Source: Cardamine occulta | Lineage: Eukaryota; Streptophyta; Magnoliopsida; Brassicales; Brassicaceae | NCBI GenBank assembly: GCA_028015245.1 | Contig: CM051372.1 | Span: forward strand, 2,351,359 to 2,415,358 | Reading direction: 5' to 3' | DNA length: 64,000 bases | Shown: positions 1 through 13,458 of the stretch, in pieces | Numbering within the stretch: the stretch's first letter is position 1 | Layout: the number at the start of each line of letters is the position of its first letter | Position numbers and translations under genes: made by a program | Notes under the pieces: generated by a model | Told to the model about the DNA's origin: nothing | The model's database searches: none | What the model saw: the letters and a program-made list of their open reading frames with translations, nothing else

Positions 1-859
1 GTGTGGATGATAAATAGCCACAACACTAAGCCTAAGGTGCGAAGGTCGTGAAATAAAACACCATCACATGCATCTTCTCTTTTTCCTATTTTTTTGTTCC
101 ATCTTTTAAAAACTCATTAGTTTTTTTGTTTCTTTATGTTGAATTTTGTTTGATAGCTATTTGTTCTATCTATTGGTTATATTGCCACCAATCATTGCCC
201 TCCACATTATTACATCAAACTCCTCCCATTCCATCGCCAATTTTGTTCTTTTCATAACTAAAGATCTACAAATCAAATAAATCCACGTCATTACACAAAT
301 TTAATTGACACCGCTGAGGCGCTCACCATCATAAATAGGTATGTAAAAAAGTTTCAAGTTTAGTCTATATGTAAAATATCTATCTATTCAAATAGTAGTA
401 TCTATATCACAAACGAAGATAGATATTTTTGTTGGCCGTCAAAAAAAAGAAAATATATTTTAATTGTTTCTTTAGTATTTTTTCCAACCTAAAAAATGCA
501 TTAATTTTACTTAGGAAATTGATTTTTATATTCACCGGGTCAATCATGATTGGCCAATGTGAATTTGTACGTACATTATTCAGGAAAAAGAAATCTAAAC
601 TATGGTATTCAATTCGAAAAAGACAAGATACATAAATAAAAATATAGAAAATAATTGAATTAAGAATGGCCTCTCCAGTCTCTCCCAAATGTTTATATAT
701 AGAGATCCCTCCAATTACTCTAAATTATTAACAAAATAAGAAATAGCTCGACTTTGTTCTCCATTCAATAAATTATTTGTTCTTGAAACTTTTCCAAGAG
801 AACAAGAAACAAAACAAAAACAAAAAACGTTTCTTTAGTGTTTTTTAGGATTCTTGTAA
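1..859 (+). promoter_or_regulatory. AIF1 upstream region
   Basis: This is AT-rich non-coding DNA in front of the AIF1 start codon. A TATA box (TATATATA) lies at 694-701, about 160 bases upstream of the ATG, followed by an A-rich leader. Short open frames at 407-688 and 429-635 overlap on opposite strands, are of low complexity and resemble nothing I know. I see no upstream gene end in the first 400 bases. Confidence 0.5.
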
Positions 860-1489
860 ATGTCTTCTGAACAGGGAAATGGATCGAATCCTTCGAGGTC
901 ACCGGAGGTAGCAGGAACTGAAACAGTCCCTTTTCGCCGGAGATTGCAAAGAGGCCAAAGGGTTTTCGCTCCGAAGCTGTTGGAGGCTCTCCGTCGATCG
1001 CAGAGAACTTCGGAAGCTCCAGCGAGCCATCTTAGTCGGAGATGGAGAGCTACGGCGGCACAAAAGGTTTATTCCTTAAAGCTCTACGATGCTCTCCGGC
1101 GATCACGGCGGAGTGCAACTGTTCGGGACACGGCCGACAAAGTGCTTGCGAAGACGGCTCGTGGTGCCACTCGGTGGAGCCGAGCGATTTTGGTGAGTCG
1201 ACTCGGGACGAGTCTGCGCCGGCAAAGGAATGCAAAACCGGCGTGGGCAATGGCGGCGCCGGTCAGGGGAGTTGGTGGAAGAAGGAAGAGGAAGTTGTCG
1301 GCGGTAGGAAATCGTGTCCGGGTTTTGGGTGGGTTGGTGCCGGGTTGCCGGAGAACGGCGTTACCGGAGCTTTTGGACGAGACAGTGGATTACATAGCGG
1401 CGTTGGAAATGCAAGTCAGAGCCATGACGGCTCTATCAAAGATTCTGTCTGAGATTCAGCCGTCTAATAACCTCGGCTCGGCTTTATAG
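860..1489 (+). CDS. AIF1: Atypical HLH protein, AIF1-like
   Basis: Intronless gene of 209 residues. The family (ATBS1-INTERACTING FACTOR / IBH1-like) consists of HLH proteins that do not bind DNA well; they heterodimerise with small HLH proteins such as ATBS1/PRE and repress brassinosteroid-driven growth in the nucleus. In the sequence, the N-terminal two thirds are Arg-rich (RRRLQRGQRVFAPKLLEALR near residue 27, RATRWSRAILVSR-type stretches after 100). The C-terminal helix-loop-helix lies at about residues 145-195 (GNRVRVLGGLVPGCRR, then LLDETVDYIAALEMQVRAM). The basic DNA-contact helix is not canonical. The start was chosen because the N-terminus MSSEQGNGSNPS matches the AIF1 N-terminus I remember. 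Several substitutions relative to the A. thaliana protein argue for another species. The protein is complete, with no truncation. Confidence 0.93.
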   Translation: MSSEQGNGSNPSRSPEVAGTETVPFRRRLQRGQRVFAPKLLEALRRSQRTSEAPASHLSRRWRATAAQKVYSLKLYDALRRSRRSATVRDTADKVLAKTARGATRWSRAILVSRLGTSLRRQRNAKPAWAMAAPVRGVGGRRKRKLSAVGNRVRVLGGLVPGCRRTALPELLDETVDYIAALEMQVRAMTALSKILSEIQPSNNLGSAL

Positions 1490-4400
1490 CCGAGTGCATA
1501 AGGCGATGGTGTGTAATATTTGTTTTATTTAATTCTTTTACGATTTTATCATCGGAATGTCTTATTGTTTTGTTTGTAATGATTTGTTTGCTATGAAATG
1601 AAAATGTCAAAATTATCAAAATACTGTGCCTTTTTTTTTTATCAAAGGGACATAAGTTTGAGTTGCAAATACGTTCTTAAAAATGAAAATTCGAGAAATA
1701 TGATTTGAAAATTACATAAATGTTTTTCTCTCTTTTTTTTTTTTTGGATTGACTATAAGTGTTTCAAATATGAATAGAAACGAAATTCTCAGAAATTGAA
1801 TTTTTAATCTATCCATTTGTCCTTTAGTCCATATGATTTGTTTGCTGACAACTTTATGTATTTAAAGATAAAACCCGTAAGTAAACATTTTCCATTAAAA
1901 TTTTGAATTCGAGAATGTAAACTCAACATTCCTCAAGAATCTAGGTTCAACCAGTTAAATATCCACATGCATGAGAGGATATTTTTTATATTCTCAAATT
2001 TTGCAAGAACTCATATATTTTTATCTGTAAAGCTGCATGTATTTAACCTATACATTCGTTCTACTTCTACATCATCAAATATTAAAATCAATGGCTTATA
2101 CGAAAATGAATATTGATTGACAATACAACAATAACATTAGATCAAAGCCTCAAACCACTAAATCATAAATCTTGGTCCCACAATTTAAATATTTATATTT
2201 AAGAAAATTTAATTCGATAATTATAAGCTATATGCCAAAAAAATTGAAAATAAAATAAGTATAAATATATACGAGAAGGCATGTGCATGCAGACCCTACG
2301 GCCCGACTCTTTTGCTCAAAATGCGTCGCATGTGAGACCTCTTTATCTGAATTTAGCTTCTTCTCGAACTATTTTTTTCTCTCTCTTTTATAAGAAAATT
2401 AAATTCATAAAATATGATAATAAGTTAAAAAAAGACTTTGGTGTGTCCTACATTTAGCCAACTTTGTGAAACAAAACGAGTGCATATATCATACTTTGTC
2501 CTTACATATATGGATTTGGATTAACATTTGTTCTAACTAAATTGGTACATGATGAACTATATTTAGACCAAAGCCAATTGGTTTATTATGTGAACGCGCG
2601 TGGGTTTTACGTTCAGCTGATTGGAGGAGATTGTTTCAGTCTTGATGATATGAATTTAACTACGATATTTGTTGGTTTAATAGAAAATGATATACGTTTT
2701 GTGAAACGGACACATAAATTATCAACGATTGATGTTAGATAAAGCCATAAAGGGAGGTTTTACTAATAATAAGACTTTGGAAGTTCATAGATGAAATGGT
2801 AAAATAAATAAAATACTTGAATTGGGATACAAGATATCGGCCAAAACGATTTCCCTATAGTATTTTTATATACAATCCACTAAACCAATCATAGTGGTTA
2901 TCTACAATGTGCATGAGAATATCGGTTTAGTGGCAAACATTTCTTTTCAACTTAGAAGAAAATATCGTCTTTCAAGCACATTACAAGTGTATTTTTGCTA
3001 CATCTGTTAAGGGTTTTCAGCAACAAAGTTCAGTACAGTATATCCAATAAAATTTGACTCACGAATTCTACTATATTTGATAAAACCATTTGATTTTTTT
3101 TTACATTTAATTTAGTTTGGTTTGAATGGTGTCTATTAGAAATAGACAATATTAGACTGAATTAAACCAAATTAAAACCTGGTTTAGGTTTTCACTCGGT
3201 TTGTTCGTTTACTTAGGAGTTAGTGGACAACGTACATGCTATCATTCGCCAAATGCCAAACAAGAATGTGATATTTTTTTAGTAATGATGACCTATCAAG
3301 GTTAGGCATTTAATTAGTAACAGTTGCAAAATTCAGCTTGTAAGTTGTTTACACTTCAAAATTGTTTTCGATTTTATTTATTATGCACGTAGGATCTCCA
3401 CTGACGATCCAATATTGTATTAGCCTATATTAGGGCAACAAAAGAAAAGATATAATGAGTGAGTATCTAAGTGATGTGACCATAAATACAATTTTGTGTT
3501 TAGAGATAAAACAATTTGGGTTAATTAAACTGTTATGAATATTATGATACCAAGCTGAGAAGGTATTTGGCTCTAAGAAAATAGAATTTCACAGATAACA
3601 AAAACAATTGAAAGAGAGGAGATTTGCCATTAGAGAGGTGACACGTTTGAAGAGTAAAGCCTCAAGAAAAAAAAGAGATGACAACGAAAACGGATGGAGA
3701 CGTGAGAGAGAAGGTGGCATAATAATTGGGGTCAAGTGTGAGATGTCTTCTTTGATTCCTTCAAGGCTCAAGGACCACCCACCACTTTCTCACCTCTTCC
3801 TTGATCCTCCTTTTTTTTTTTTATATATAACTATCCTCGTGTTTCCATAACCTTCCAAATAGGGATTAGCCAGGTTCGAATATCCAAGATTCAAGATACT
3901 ACGATTCTATGATACATAATTCTTGGTTTACGACCCACGGTGAAAATGCAAAACCAAAATGGTAGATGTTCCGATAGATAGATGTTAACTGGGTCCAGGT
4001 TCGTTAGTTCTATGGAATCATGTTTTGACATTACTGTTATTTTTTTTATTGTAAATTCTGTCACATAAGATTACGATCGGTCGTAAAAAAAAGAAGATTA
4101 CGATCTATTATAGCAAAACAAAAGAGAGAATCCACTTCAGATAACTACACCTCGGTTACACAGCATGTCCCTTTTTTTATTCTCTTTTTTTTTTAGTCTT
4201 CAGAGAGCCAACTTCTAAGCTTTTGTTTAACATTTATTTATCATTGTTTCTAGTTACAGAACTATAGTGATGGTATAATTGATAAAAATATGTGCTAAAT
4301 TTCATATAATTTTTACTAATGCCTTTTTTCTCATTTAGCATTTTAACTAATGATCATTTACAAATAGAAGTTATTATTCTTGCCATTTACCAAATAATTA

Positions 4401-5393
4401 ATTATAATATATAATTTTGAAAATCTATAGATAATACATAATTTCCTTATCCATGAGATTTAACTATATAAGTATAATGTTTTTTCTACAACAACAATAT
4501 AACCGAATGCCCTCAATCCCACTAAAGAATTATGGAATGTTAACCTTCCATGGAATAAAATTCAGATTCGGTTATGACTAATTTAAAATTTTCGTAAATT
4601 ATGAATATATATTCCAAAAATTTCATGTAATGTCGTTGTGCAACATTACAGATTTAAATCCGGTAGAATATTGCATGTTGCTAACTTGCTAGTGGGCTAT
4701 TTGGTAGTGCAAAACTTATCGAAATCCTTGAGAAATTGCCATTTGGGGAGTGATTTGTCATAACAACTATCATATATTAATACCAAAAATGGCCCCAACG
4801 TTATGGAAGAATGGTCATTTTCTTATAGCATCGGCAAGTTAAGTGTCATTCTCAGTGCTGCTGTTTAAACACGTTGACCCGAAAAAAATTGACCCATCAC
4901 AACTTGTGGACATGATCTGATATTTGTCACTTTGTTACCATTGGACCCCAGACGCAGCCGACCATAACTAATGACGGCTTTTGCCTTTTGCGTTTTAAAT
5001 GTCAAAATATTTTTCAACCCCAGCTTCTCTACAGTCAAAATTGTTGACTCATCACAATTTCTTGAATCCAATGGTCACATATATTCATCATCCGTGATTA
5101 CAATGATATGATTCATCTGTTCCTTTAGGTACCATTCATCATCCATATGATTGATCATCATATATATGTATACAGACAGAAGTAAATTTTAGTGATGAAA
5201 ACCTTTTTAGTAGTAGTAAGCAGCAATCACAAATCAATACATAAATCCATAAACATCAAAACCACTAACCAATATGATCAGTTGTGTCTATATTATGATC
5301 AGTGGTTTTGACAAATGATCATTCAAGTACTACTACAACTTATTTCAACAGTAAAACTCAGCACGAGAGACTCACTTCAACATAGAGGCTTGA
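1490..5393. other. Gene-free interval between AIF1 and mS41-like gene
   Basis: About 3.9 kb of AT-rich sequence between two gene 3' ends, since AIF1 runs rightward and the next gene leftward. It holds only short frames without recognisable domains (for example 2542-2742, 3608-3850, 4865-5071), poly-T runs and a few TTGAC (W-box core) motifs at about 4874, 4889 and 5042. I could not support a gene here; decayed transposon sequence is possible but no terminal repeats were seen. Confidence 0.5.
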
Positions 5394-6323
5394 TCAGGCT
5401 TTAATAGCGTCAGCTCTTGGTTTCCATAACCCTAGCCTGTATTTTTGGCCATACTTGAGTATGAGTTTTCTCTGCACAATAAAAATTCAGAAGTGTGAAA
5501 TCCGTAAGGTCATCAAGTAGGAGACTGAATAAATGAGCGAACATAACATATACAAGTATAAGATGGCATTGTTCCATGAAACCATCAATGTCAGGATATA
5601 TATGAAAACATTTCATGCATTTTTTGATAAAAAGAAGCTCAAGCTATCTCACAGAATCATGAACTAAGAATATATATAAGTAAATCTCTATCACAATCGA
5701 AGTGAAAATTTCAAGAGGCCAAACATTTACCCCTTGATTGATTAATAGTATACTTTATTTGGTACTTACATGTTTGCAAGGGATGCCAAGCTTCTTGAGT
5801 CTGAGGGTACGCGTGACAAGCAGCTTATGAAGGTCACCGATCTCAGTTTCAATTTTGGCAATGTGAGTCTCGGCTCCTCTGCCTATCCCACTTAGGAACT
5901 CTGGAATCCCAACCTTCACTGCAATACCATATACAATAATCAAATTTTACATTTTCTGTTAAGTGATATGTCATAGTCACAGATTCATCATTTTGAGAGG
6001 AGAGCCAAAACTGAAACCAATACTTGGATCTGAAAAATTTATGGATAATGCTGAAGCTGTTGACACTGAAAGCAATAGAAAGAAGGCTACTACTAAGTTC
6101 TCATTCTAAATATATCCCAAGCAATCAAAGGCTAAACTAACTCACCGAGAGGCATCTATACTTTCTCGGAAACCACTAGATACATAGGAAGAAGCGAATC
6201 CAGAAACCACATACCCAAGTAAGTGGCTGGTTTGGAGTAGAATCTGGGGAGGCCAAGAGACGAACACGAGCGCCTTGTCCCTAGAGCTGCTCTCGCGCTC
6301 TGAATCAATTCTGCCCACGCCAT
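5394..6323 (-). CDS. IGR-motif mitochondrial ribosomal protein (mS41/FYV4 type)
   Basis: Three predicted exons: 6323-6215, 5918-5770 and 5471-5394, joining in frame to 111 residues. The N-terminus (MAWAELIQSARAALGTRR, then SCSSLGLPRFYS) is Arg/Ser-rich without acids after residue 5, as expected of a mitochondrial targeting peptide. From about residue 37 the IGR domain follows: PEFLSGIGRGAETHIAKIE, then a Leu-rich helix and RLKKLGIPCKHRKLILKYGQ. This domain (PF09597) marks the small-subunit mitoribosomal protein mS41, homologous to yeast FYV4. The role in mitochondrial translation is inferred from the family. TGGGCC at 6435-6440 and AGCCCA at 6442-6447, about 115 bases upstream of the start, are site II elements typical of plant genes for organelle and ribosome proteins. 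I recall the A. thaliana counterpart as At3g05810. Confidence 0.82.
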
Positions 6324-7072
6324 CGTCGCCCTTCTTCCGAAACCTGGGTTTCTTTCTCTAAAGGAAGGTCTGCGTAATACGGTGCCGTTTTGGTGGGAAA
6401 TAAATAAATTATCCTCTCAATTATTCGTTTTATGAGTGGGCCCAGCCCATTAGCTCTCTATTTTGGCTCTCTCAACAATCAGACTACTATTATTAAATTC
6501 TGTCTACTTGACAAAACAAGTTTTTTTTTTACGCTTGCCAAGTGTTCGACAAAGTTCCTGTGTGGCCGATTTAGTTTTGTTGAATGCTATTCAGTTGTGT
6601 GTTGAAGTGAAAGTTTTATTGGCATGAAAGTATATGGATTTTTCACAAATTCAGTTGTTCCTTTGCTTTCTACTAGTCGAGGAAACAAATATCGAATCAG
6701 AGTTTATTTGCGGTTTATTGTATATTTCTGTTGTAATTGATGAGTTAGTTTAGTAAATCGACATAAACTCTGTTTATTTCTCGTTGGATTGTCATTAGTT
6801 ATAAGACTGAAAATTGGTTAAAGAATAAGTAATCACTCTTGCTTGGTGGTCAAGTTAGTAATAATAGGAACCTGATTTTTAGTTGTGAGTTTCATCTGAT
6901 TAGGAAGTAAGTGAGAGATGTGACAAATTTGTAGAAAATTACTACAACGATTTCGTCAAAAGTATATATATACACAGATGATTTTGTACTATTAATTTGG
7001 TTTAACCTGTATAACATTTGTTGCAACAGGAACTTTTTTTTTATCCTAATCCTGTTTATGGACAAAACCAAT
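6324..7072. other. Intergenic: mS41-like promoter and invertase 3' flank
   Basis: The part next to 6323 is the promoter and leader of the mS41-like gene and carries the paired TGGGCC/AGCCCA elements at 6435-6447. The part next to 7072 is the 3' flank of the leftward-running invertase gene. No other coding signal was seen. Confidence 0.55.
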
Positions 7073-9543
7073 TTAGATCAGAATCTGAGACTTGGCTGCG
7101 GCTCGAGAGCATTTCTTCCGCCCTGATTTGGTGAGAACGCAGACACAAGTCTCAAGAAGCTCAAAATCTTCTCCCCAGAACAAAGAAGATGCTATTTCAG
7201 GATTCTGCAATAGATGCTTTGAAGTTAAGAAACCAGCCATTGTCCATGTCTGGTAAAGCCTGGACTGTTTTCCAATGAACTTCCCGTGTCTTGTATCGTA
7301 GTACTCTGGCCACCTATCAGCTTGGAGCCTCTTCTCCGCCAAGTTAACTGCTCTCTCTGCTAATTCTGGTCTACCCATCTTGATGCAGGCCAGTGTGAAC
7401 TAACAAGATTTTCAAAACATAAGTGAGTTAATGTATACACTCCCTAAAACATATATACTTGTCAGTCTGATTTTGCACATTTGTTAAGAATTCATGCTTA
7501 CTTGCCACAGAAGTGTTGGCCATGACCCGCCATTGTGGTAAGACCAGGGCCTACAGAACATGTGTAAAGAGTATATATATGAAGTCTGGTACATTATTTG
7601 AAATAATATGCAGATATTGAGAGAAGAACTCACGTGTTCTTCGGGTCACTCCCGGTGATTATATGCCACTCTGAAGATTCCAAAGCCGGGAAACATATCT
7701 TAAGTGGCATATGTCCAACGAGATCATCCCATTTCTCTTCCATCAAGTTTAATATAGCTTGGTTCTGTTTTGGTGTTGTCAATGAGGAGATGATTGACCA
7801 GAGGTTTCCCAAGGTGAAGAACCTGAAATCCATATGAGCAGGCTGGAGGTTTCCTATGAGGAATCCAGTGTCAGGACTTTCAGGAACCCAATCCATTAGC
7901 CATGGAGAAACCTGTTCCGGGTAGATATTGAACTTGTTTGTGGCATCCATAGAGTACTCCTCTGTCTTATAACGGTAAATCTCATTGATTTTGCTTTTGT
8001 CAACCCAATAGTTTTCTCTGATGTGAAATGATAATGCACTGAGCCTGTTGCCAATTGTCTTTATTATGTTTTTGGAGCTATCATTTACAGTTAGCATCTC
8101 ACGAGAAGAACGTAGAGCAGAGTAGAACAAAGCCTGTGCCAACAGAATCATCATGGCATGTTAGTCAAACTTTTATTTTTGAGGATTAAAATCAAGAACA
8201 AACTTGTATGTGGGAGTTACTTGGATCTCAAGAGGATGACCATGGATACCCATACGTCGATCAATCATACAAGAGCCATCAGTGACCAAGAGTGTGGGAA
8301 ACATATCAAACCCATCAGCCAAACACAGGTTTGCAATCATCTTTATCCCTGTCTGCACATCTATCCTCTCTTGCAGTGAGTAATCCCCTGTGATTTTCCC
8401 GTATGCCCTCAACAATATTATCCACCATAAACCTGAAAAGTTTCTATTTAGACCAGCATGTGTGAATCAAACTGTTCAATTACATGGTGCCAAGCTGATA
8501 GAATCAACAACTATGCAATCTTTTCTTAATCTAACTATGGGAAAATACAGATTGAATAAGCAAGAAAGTACTGACCAGAATCAACAGGAGCAACACGACC
8601 TATAGCTGCTTCGCCAAAATCTGGATCCAGAACCTCTTCAAACTTGTCCTCTTCTAGCGGTAAAGTTCTGACTTTGAAACTCGCAGGCATTAGTCCTTGT
8701 CCTGGACTGTAACAATCAACTGTTTTCTCCCAACTCTGGGAACAAAACAAACAACAACCAAGGTTCATGTCTTTGATTTTACTCAAATACAACTTGTTAA
8801 AAAAGAGAGCTGAATTGGCCTTTCATTTGAGTGCAAAGTCTTCGCTTTTAACAACATTTTGTGTTTCTTTCAGTGTATAACGTTAATACCTGCAATTGCA
8901 ACGTGTGAAGAAGGAAGTTTCGAACAATTTCACTTTCTCCCTTGAGCAGAAAAGCCAGAGCTGAAGGTACAAAATCCCTAACAAAGACCTGATCATAGTT
9001 TGATGGCGTTATGTCAGTTGGATCTTTAGCAGCCATTGTTCCTACAGGTGAATCACAGTATGTCACCACTGATTCCCTCAGCAATCTCCAAGCTTCTTCC
9101 TCAGCTTCATTATTCTTAACACCCTCGAAACCATCTCCATTTACGCTTTTGTCATCTCCATTGATCACCTCTTCATCTTTCTCATCTCCATTTAACCTCT
9201 TCACGGCTAAAGGTTTCACATTTACGCCGTTCTTGGTGTATGTTTGATCCAAGGTCGTGTCATTTGCGCAGGTGGTGGAAGCAGAGAGATTTCTTGCCTC
9301 AGAAACAACCTGAGCTGTAACAGAGCTTCGACTGTCGGTACAAAATGGCACAGCATTTGTCGGTTTGCTGATTCTATTTGAAATTGGATTGTTACTTTGG
9401 TTTCCGCAGCTTGAGAATCTTGAAGGATACGATCTCACCGTTGTGTCTCGGATGTATTGAGATGGAGAGATTCTTGTGAACGCACGGAGAATGCATCTAG
9501 AGGGTCTCATCGTTGAGTTTCCAAGAAAAGTGATGGCATTCAT
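7073..9543 (-). CDS. A/N-INVH: Alkaline/neutral invertase, organelle-type (GH100)
   Basis: Six exons: 9543-8890, 8735-8576, 8432-8221, 8133-7634, 7550-7502 and 7399-7073, giving 633 residues in frame. Neutral invertases hydrolyse sucrose to glucose and fructose at near-neutral pH. The long N-terminal extension (first about 150 residues, Ser/Arg/Thr-rich) is typical of the alpha clade targeted to mitochondria or plastids; cytosolic members lack it. GH100 signatures visible: DPTDITPSNYDQVFVRDFVP near residue 180, RMGIHGHPLEIQ near residue 330, and SYHNGGSWPTLLW across the tiny 49-base exon. The C-terminus (GKFIGKQSRLYQTWTMAG) is intact. The last residues after the Cys-rich stretch are variable in the family. 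I match it to A. thaliana At3g05820 (A/N-InvH) by position and length. Which organelle it enters cannot be decided from the sequence. Confidence 0.92.
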
Positions 9544-11578
9544 AATCAGAATCCAATGCCTAAGGTTACAAAAGCTTTTTGTCTTCGTTATTTATCTGAA
9601 AATTTTGTGATTCCTGAAATGGAAAAATCTGTATTAGGAAGATCATGTTTGTGGATTTTGGATCTAGCTTACCGCTAATTTGATCGCATCACAGTTTCTA
9701 TTAATATACCAATCTTCATTTTCGAAGATTCCTATTTCTGTACAAGTTAAAAATATTAAAATTTGCTTGTCTATTGTAAAAGAAATTTGTATATACTTAC
9801 ATACATCGTATTTGCACCACAAAAATAATAAATAAATGGTATTATGTAACTCGAGATGGAAACTTGTCATGTACTGGACACGTGACAGAGATCCCAACGG
9901 ATAACAACAACATTTTGAAAGTTCCGAATTTTGAAGCATAAATATTTTTAGAATACATCATATGGCGCATTTATATTTAATTAAATCATATGCTGTTGGA
10001 TATACTGTATACATCTGTGAATTCAGTAATAAAACAGCAGGATTTTAAAACCAGATGATCCACTTGAAAATTTAAAATATTTATATGGGAAAAAAGTAAA
10101 AAATATCAAAGCTTCAAAATTTAAATTCGGAAAAACGAGATTTATCTAACTTATTATTTAAGTCGATTCACATGTCACACAACGGAAATTAATTCGATAA
10201 CCTAATACCTATACCGTATATGCCTTTCTATCTGTAAGTAATACTAAATAGTAAAAATACTACTAATATGTTAAAGTTTAAACCCTAAATACAATTGTCT
10301 CCTAAACATTGAATTCTTCCGCGATCTTCGGAAACCCTAAATTTCAAAACTTTTAAAAAGCTTTATTTTCTAATTAAATAATATTATTAAACAATTCTTT
10401 AGTTATGTAGTTTACTAATAGTAGATAATTTATTTTACATTATCTCATTAACATATTAATAAACAATAATAGCTCATTTCACACAAATGAGTTAATTGGT
10501 TATTTGTAGGAGAGCCACTAATAATTATGTTTAAAAATTTATTGTTTTTGTTATTGTGTTTGTTATTAATTTTTATTTTTGGTAAATAATTTTATTTATG
10601 CAATGAATTTTTCATTTCAATAATATTATAATTTTATTGGATTTTGACTTAAATAAATTAAGTTAGCCAAGTTTACACTTTTGATTAGTAATAGATTTTT
10701 TAAAAATAATAATTAAGTATAAAATGAATATACTTGAAATATTTGTTTTAGAGTAAAATATAGAAGATTTGACCCAAGAGTTTTAGTGTTTCTCTATTAT
10801 ATAATAAAAATAGAAAAATGAGTTGTGAATGCTCTTATAGAACTAAAAAAAAAAAGTAATCTTTAGAACTAATTTGAACTCTTTCTTGAGGACAAAAAAA
10901 ATAAAAAATTTGAACTCTTTTAAAAGTCTGATTCCTACTTCTTTAATGGTGACAGACAGGATCGGTTGTGAGGTAGCAAAATTCAAGTATATATTGGAAG
11001 AAAACTAAAAGAATATGATGTGGAAAATAGAAATATTAAAAAAAATTAACAAGTCTGTGATAAAAACAAAAAATAGAAAATGGCGATATATGTGTACGGT
11101 ATACGGTGCGAGCTCGTGGGTTTTGTGTTTGCCGAGGATTTTGGAGGGAAAGTTTAACTTTTTTTGAGAAATTTTGATTTTTGAAGTTCGAAGTTACTTT
11201 TGTGATTTTCGTCTCCTTCTCTCTCTCTCTGGCCAAAATAAGCCAATTCATTTATTCTGATTTTTTTGTATTTCTCTAGTCTGTTCTTGTAGATATAGAA
11301 AATGAGATTCATGCCAAAATCAGAGAGATCTGATTTTCTCCGAAGATATTGAAAACCCACAAAACTTCAAGTCACAGCTCATGTAAAAGTCACGATCTTT
11401 GTCCCTATTTATTATTAATAGATTTTGAATTGTTAAAGACTCTTCATTTAATTTTTTTCTGTATTAATGGTCAACTACCATGTTCACATGCAAATGAAAT
11501 TAATTTTTTTCCTTTCTTCTTTCCCATTCAGAGATTCTGAGATTTGTGCATGCAATAACTGAAATTAATCGAATCTAG
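9544..11578. promoter_or_regulatory. Divergent intergenic region, invertase / NEAP1
   Basis: This 2-kb region separates two genes that are transcribed away from each other, so it holds both promoters. It is very AT-rich, particularly 10200-10900. Two telo-box motifs (AAACCCTAA) lie at 10280-10288 and 10332-10340. A CT-rich tract near 11215-11235 and the stretch up to 11578 probably contain the NEAP1 leader. No further gene was seen. Confidence 0.45.
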
Positions 11579-13278
11579 ATGCCTTGTTCCGACAAAACGA
11601 TGGTGGATCCACTTCTGAAAGATTTAGATGAGAAGAAAGAGAGTTTCCGGCGAAACGTGGTGTCTTTGGCGGCGGAGCTGAAGCAAGTGAGGGGACGTTT
11701 GGTTTCACAAGAACAATCCTTTCTTAAAGAAACCTTAACTAGAAAAGTAAGTCCTTTTTCTATAAATCATTTATTATCTGATTGATTCTTCCTTTTGTTA
11801 ATGTAATACTATATAATATGGTGGGGTCATCAATCTGATTTGGTTGCTGGAAGTTTTAAAATAATTGAATCAGATAGAAATGATTTGGCTTTTTTTTTGT
11901 TGTTGTTGCTGTTTAGGAAGCAGAGAAAAGGGGGAAGAACATGGAAATGGAGATGTGTAAATTGCAGAATAGATTGGAAGAAAGGAATCGTCAGCTTGAA
12001 GCTTCTGCTTCTGCTGCTGATAAGGTTTATTTTATATGGCCTTTGTGTTAACTTGATTAGTTCAAAAAGTTATCTGAGTGGTTCTACAATCCTATCTAGA
12101 TCAAGAAGGCAACTTTAGATAATATGGTTTTGAAGATGGAATATGCGAATTGAGTCTGTTGAAATTCAACTTAACTAGATGATAGAATATGAAACTTTAA
12201 GCTATGACTCATTTATCTAAGCTTAAGGTTCATCAATCATACTTTCTCAGAGAATTTCATTGTTCCATCACAAAACCATTGCATTTCTATTCTTTTTATA
12301 ATATGCTTACTGATTATATAATCTCGTTTTGAGAATGCAGTTTATCAAAGACTTAGAGGAATTGAGATTACAGCTCGACTCAACCAAGCAAACAGCAGAG
12401 ATAAGTGCTGATTCTGCTCAATCTACACAGATCCAATGCTCAACGCTAAAGAAACAACTTGACGACAAAACACGTTATCTCAAAGAACACGAAGACCGTA
12501 TGACTCAGCTTGCGCATCAGCTTGATGATCTTCAGAGAGATATGAGCCTGAGAGAGTGCTCAGAAAAGCAGCTTAGAGAAGAAGTTAAGAGAATCGAGCG
12601 TGAGATAACAGAGGCCATTGCCAAGGCTGGGATAGGTGGCACGGACTGCATGATTCAGAAGCTTGTAGAAGATGTCTCTCAAATGAAATTTGAGAAGGTG
12701 AATAAGCTAGTTGAGGTAAAAGATGAACAGATTACAAAACTTAAAGATGAGATAAGGCTAATGTCAGGTCACTGGAAACATAAGACTAAGGAACTCGAAT
12801 CTCAGGTCAATCCATCTTTTTCTTTTGACTATTTCTTTAAATCTTCAGTGAAAGTTTTGATCTTCTGAACATTGGACACAACTTTTGGAAAAATTTACAG
12901 CTGGAGAAACAGAGAAGAACTGATCAAGATTTGAAGAAGAAGGTACTGAAACTAGAGTTCTGTTTACAAGAAGCTCGAAGCCAGACGAGAAAGCTGCAGA
13001 GGGTAAGTATATAAAGTCCATAATGACATTCGTGTAGCTTTTTTGCTTGGATCAAAAGGGTTCTTACCAAAATCTTTTTGTTGTTGTTGTATGTGATGAA
13101 TGGAACACAGAAAGGGGAAAGAAGAGACATGGAGATCAAAGAGATAAGAGATCTGATGTCAGAGAAACAACAACTTAATAACGACTCTTGGGATAAGCAG
13201 AAGTTTTGGGACAATTCGGGGTTCAAGATTGTTGTATCAATGTCGATGTTGATGTTAGTGGTAGTCTCCAAGAGATGA
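11579..13278 (+). CDS. NEAP1: Nuclear envelope-associated coiled-coil protein NEAP1
   Basis: Five exons in frame: 11579-11746, 11917-12024, 12341-12805, 12901-13002 and 13111-13278, giving 336 residues. NEAPs are plant-specific inner-nuclear-membrane proteins that interact with SUN proteins and lamin-like CRWNs and influence nuclear shape. Nearly the whole protein is predicted coiled coil rich in Lys/Glu/Gln/Leu (for example the heptads around EKQLREEVKRIEREITEAIA at about residues 145-165). The last 20 residues form a single hydrophobic anchor, FKIVVSMSMLMLVVV, followed by the terminal SKR, which fits a tail-anchored protein. A basic patch in exon 4 (KQRRTDQDLKKK) may be the nuclear localisation signal. 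The start gives PCSDKTMVDPLLKDLDEKKE, where the family conserves the DPLLxDLDEKKESFRRNVV block; an internal Met at residue 8 is an alternative start. Confidence 0.92.
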
Positions 13279-13458
13279 GTTTTGTGTTGTATAAATTTAG
13301 TTGCAGATTGTTAAGGAAAATCTAACTTATATTAATGGTAGGTTGTGTAGTTTTCTTGAAAACGGCTCCCGTTAAGTTTATAACTGCCACTTTAGTTTCT
13401 CGATGTTTTGTCTTCGAACCTTAAGTTAAATAATATTACGGTAAAGCTATATCAAACA

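Noticed and set aside
407..688. 93- and 68-codon frames on opposite strands in the AIF1 promoter
   Set aside because: Low-complexity A/T-rich translations, overlapping each other and ending close to the TATA box; no homology recognised.
4865..5071. 68-codon minus-strand frame and a TTGAC (W-box) cluster
   Set aside because: Lies between two converging gene 3' ends, so not in an obvious promoter; the frame has no recognisable domain. TTGAC is frequent by chance.
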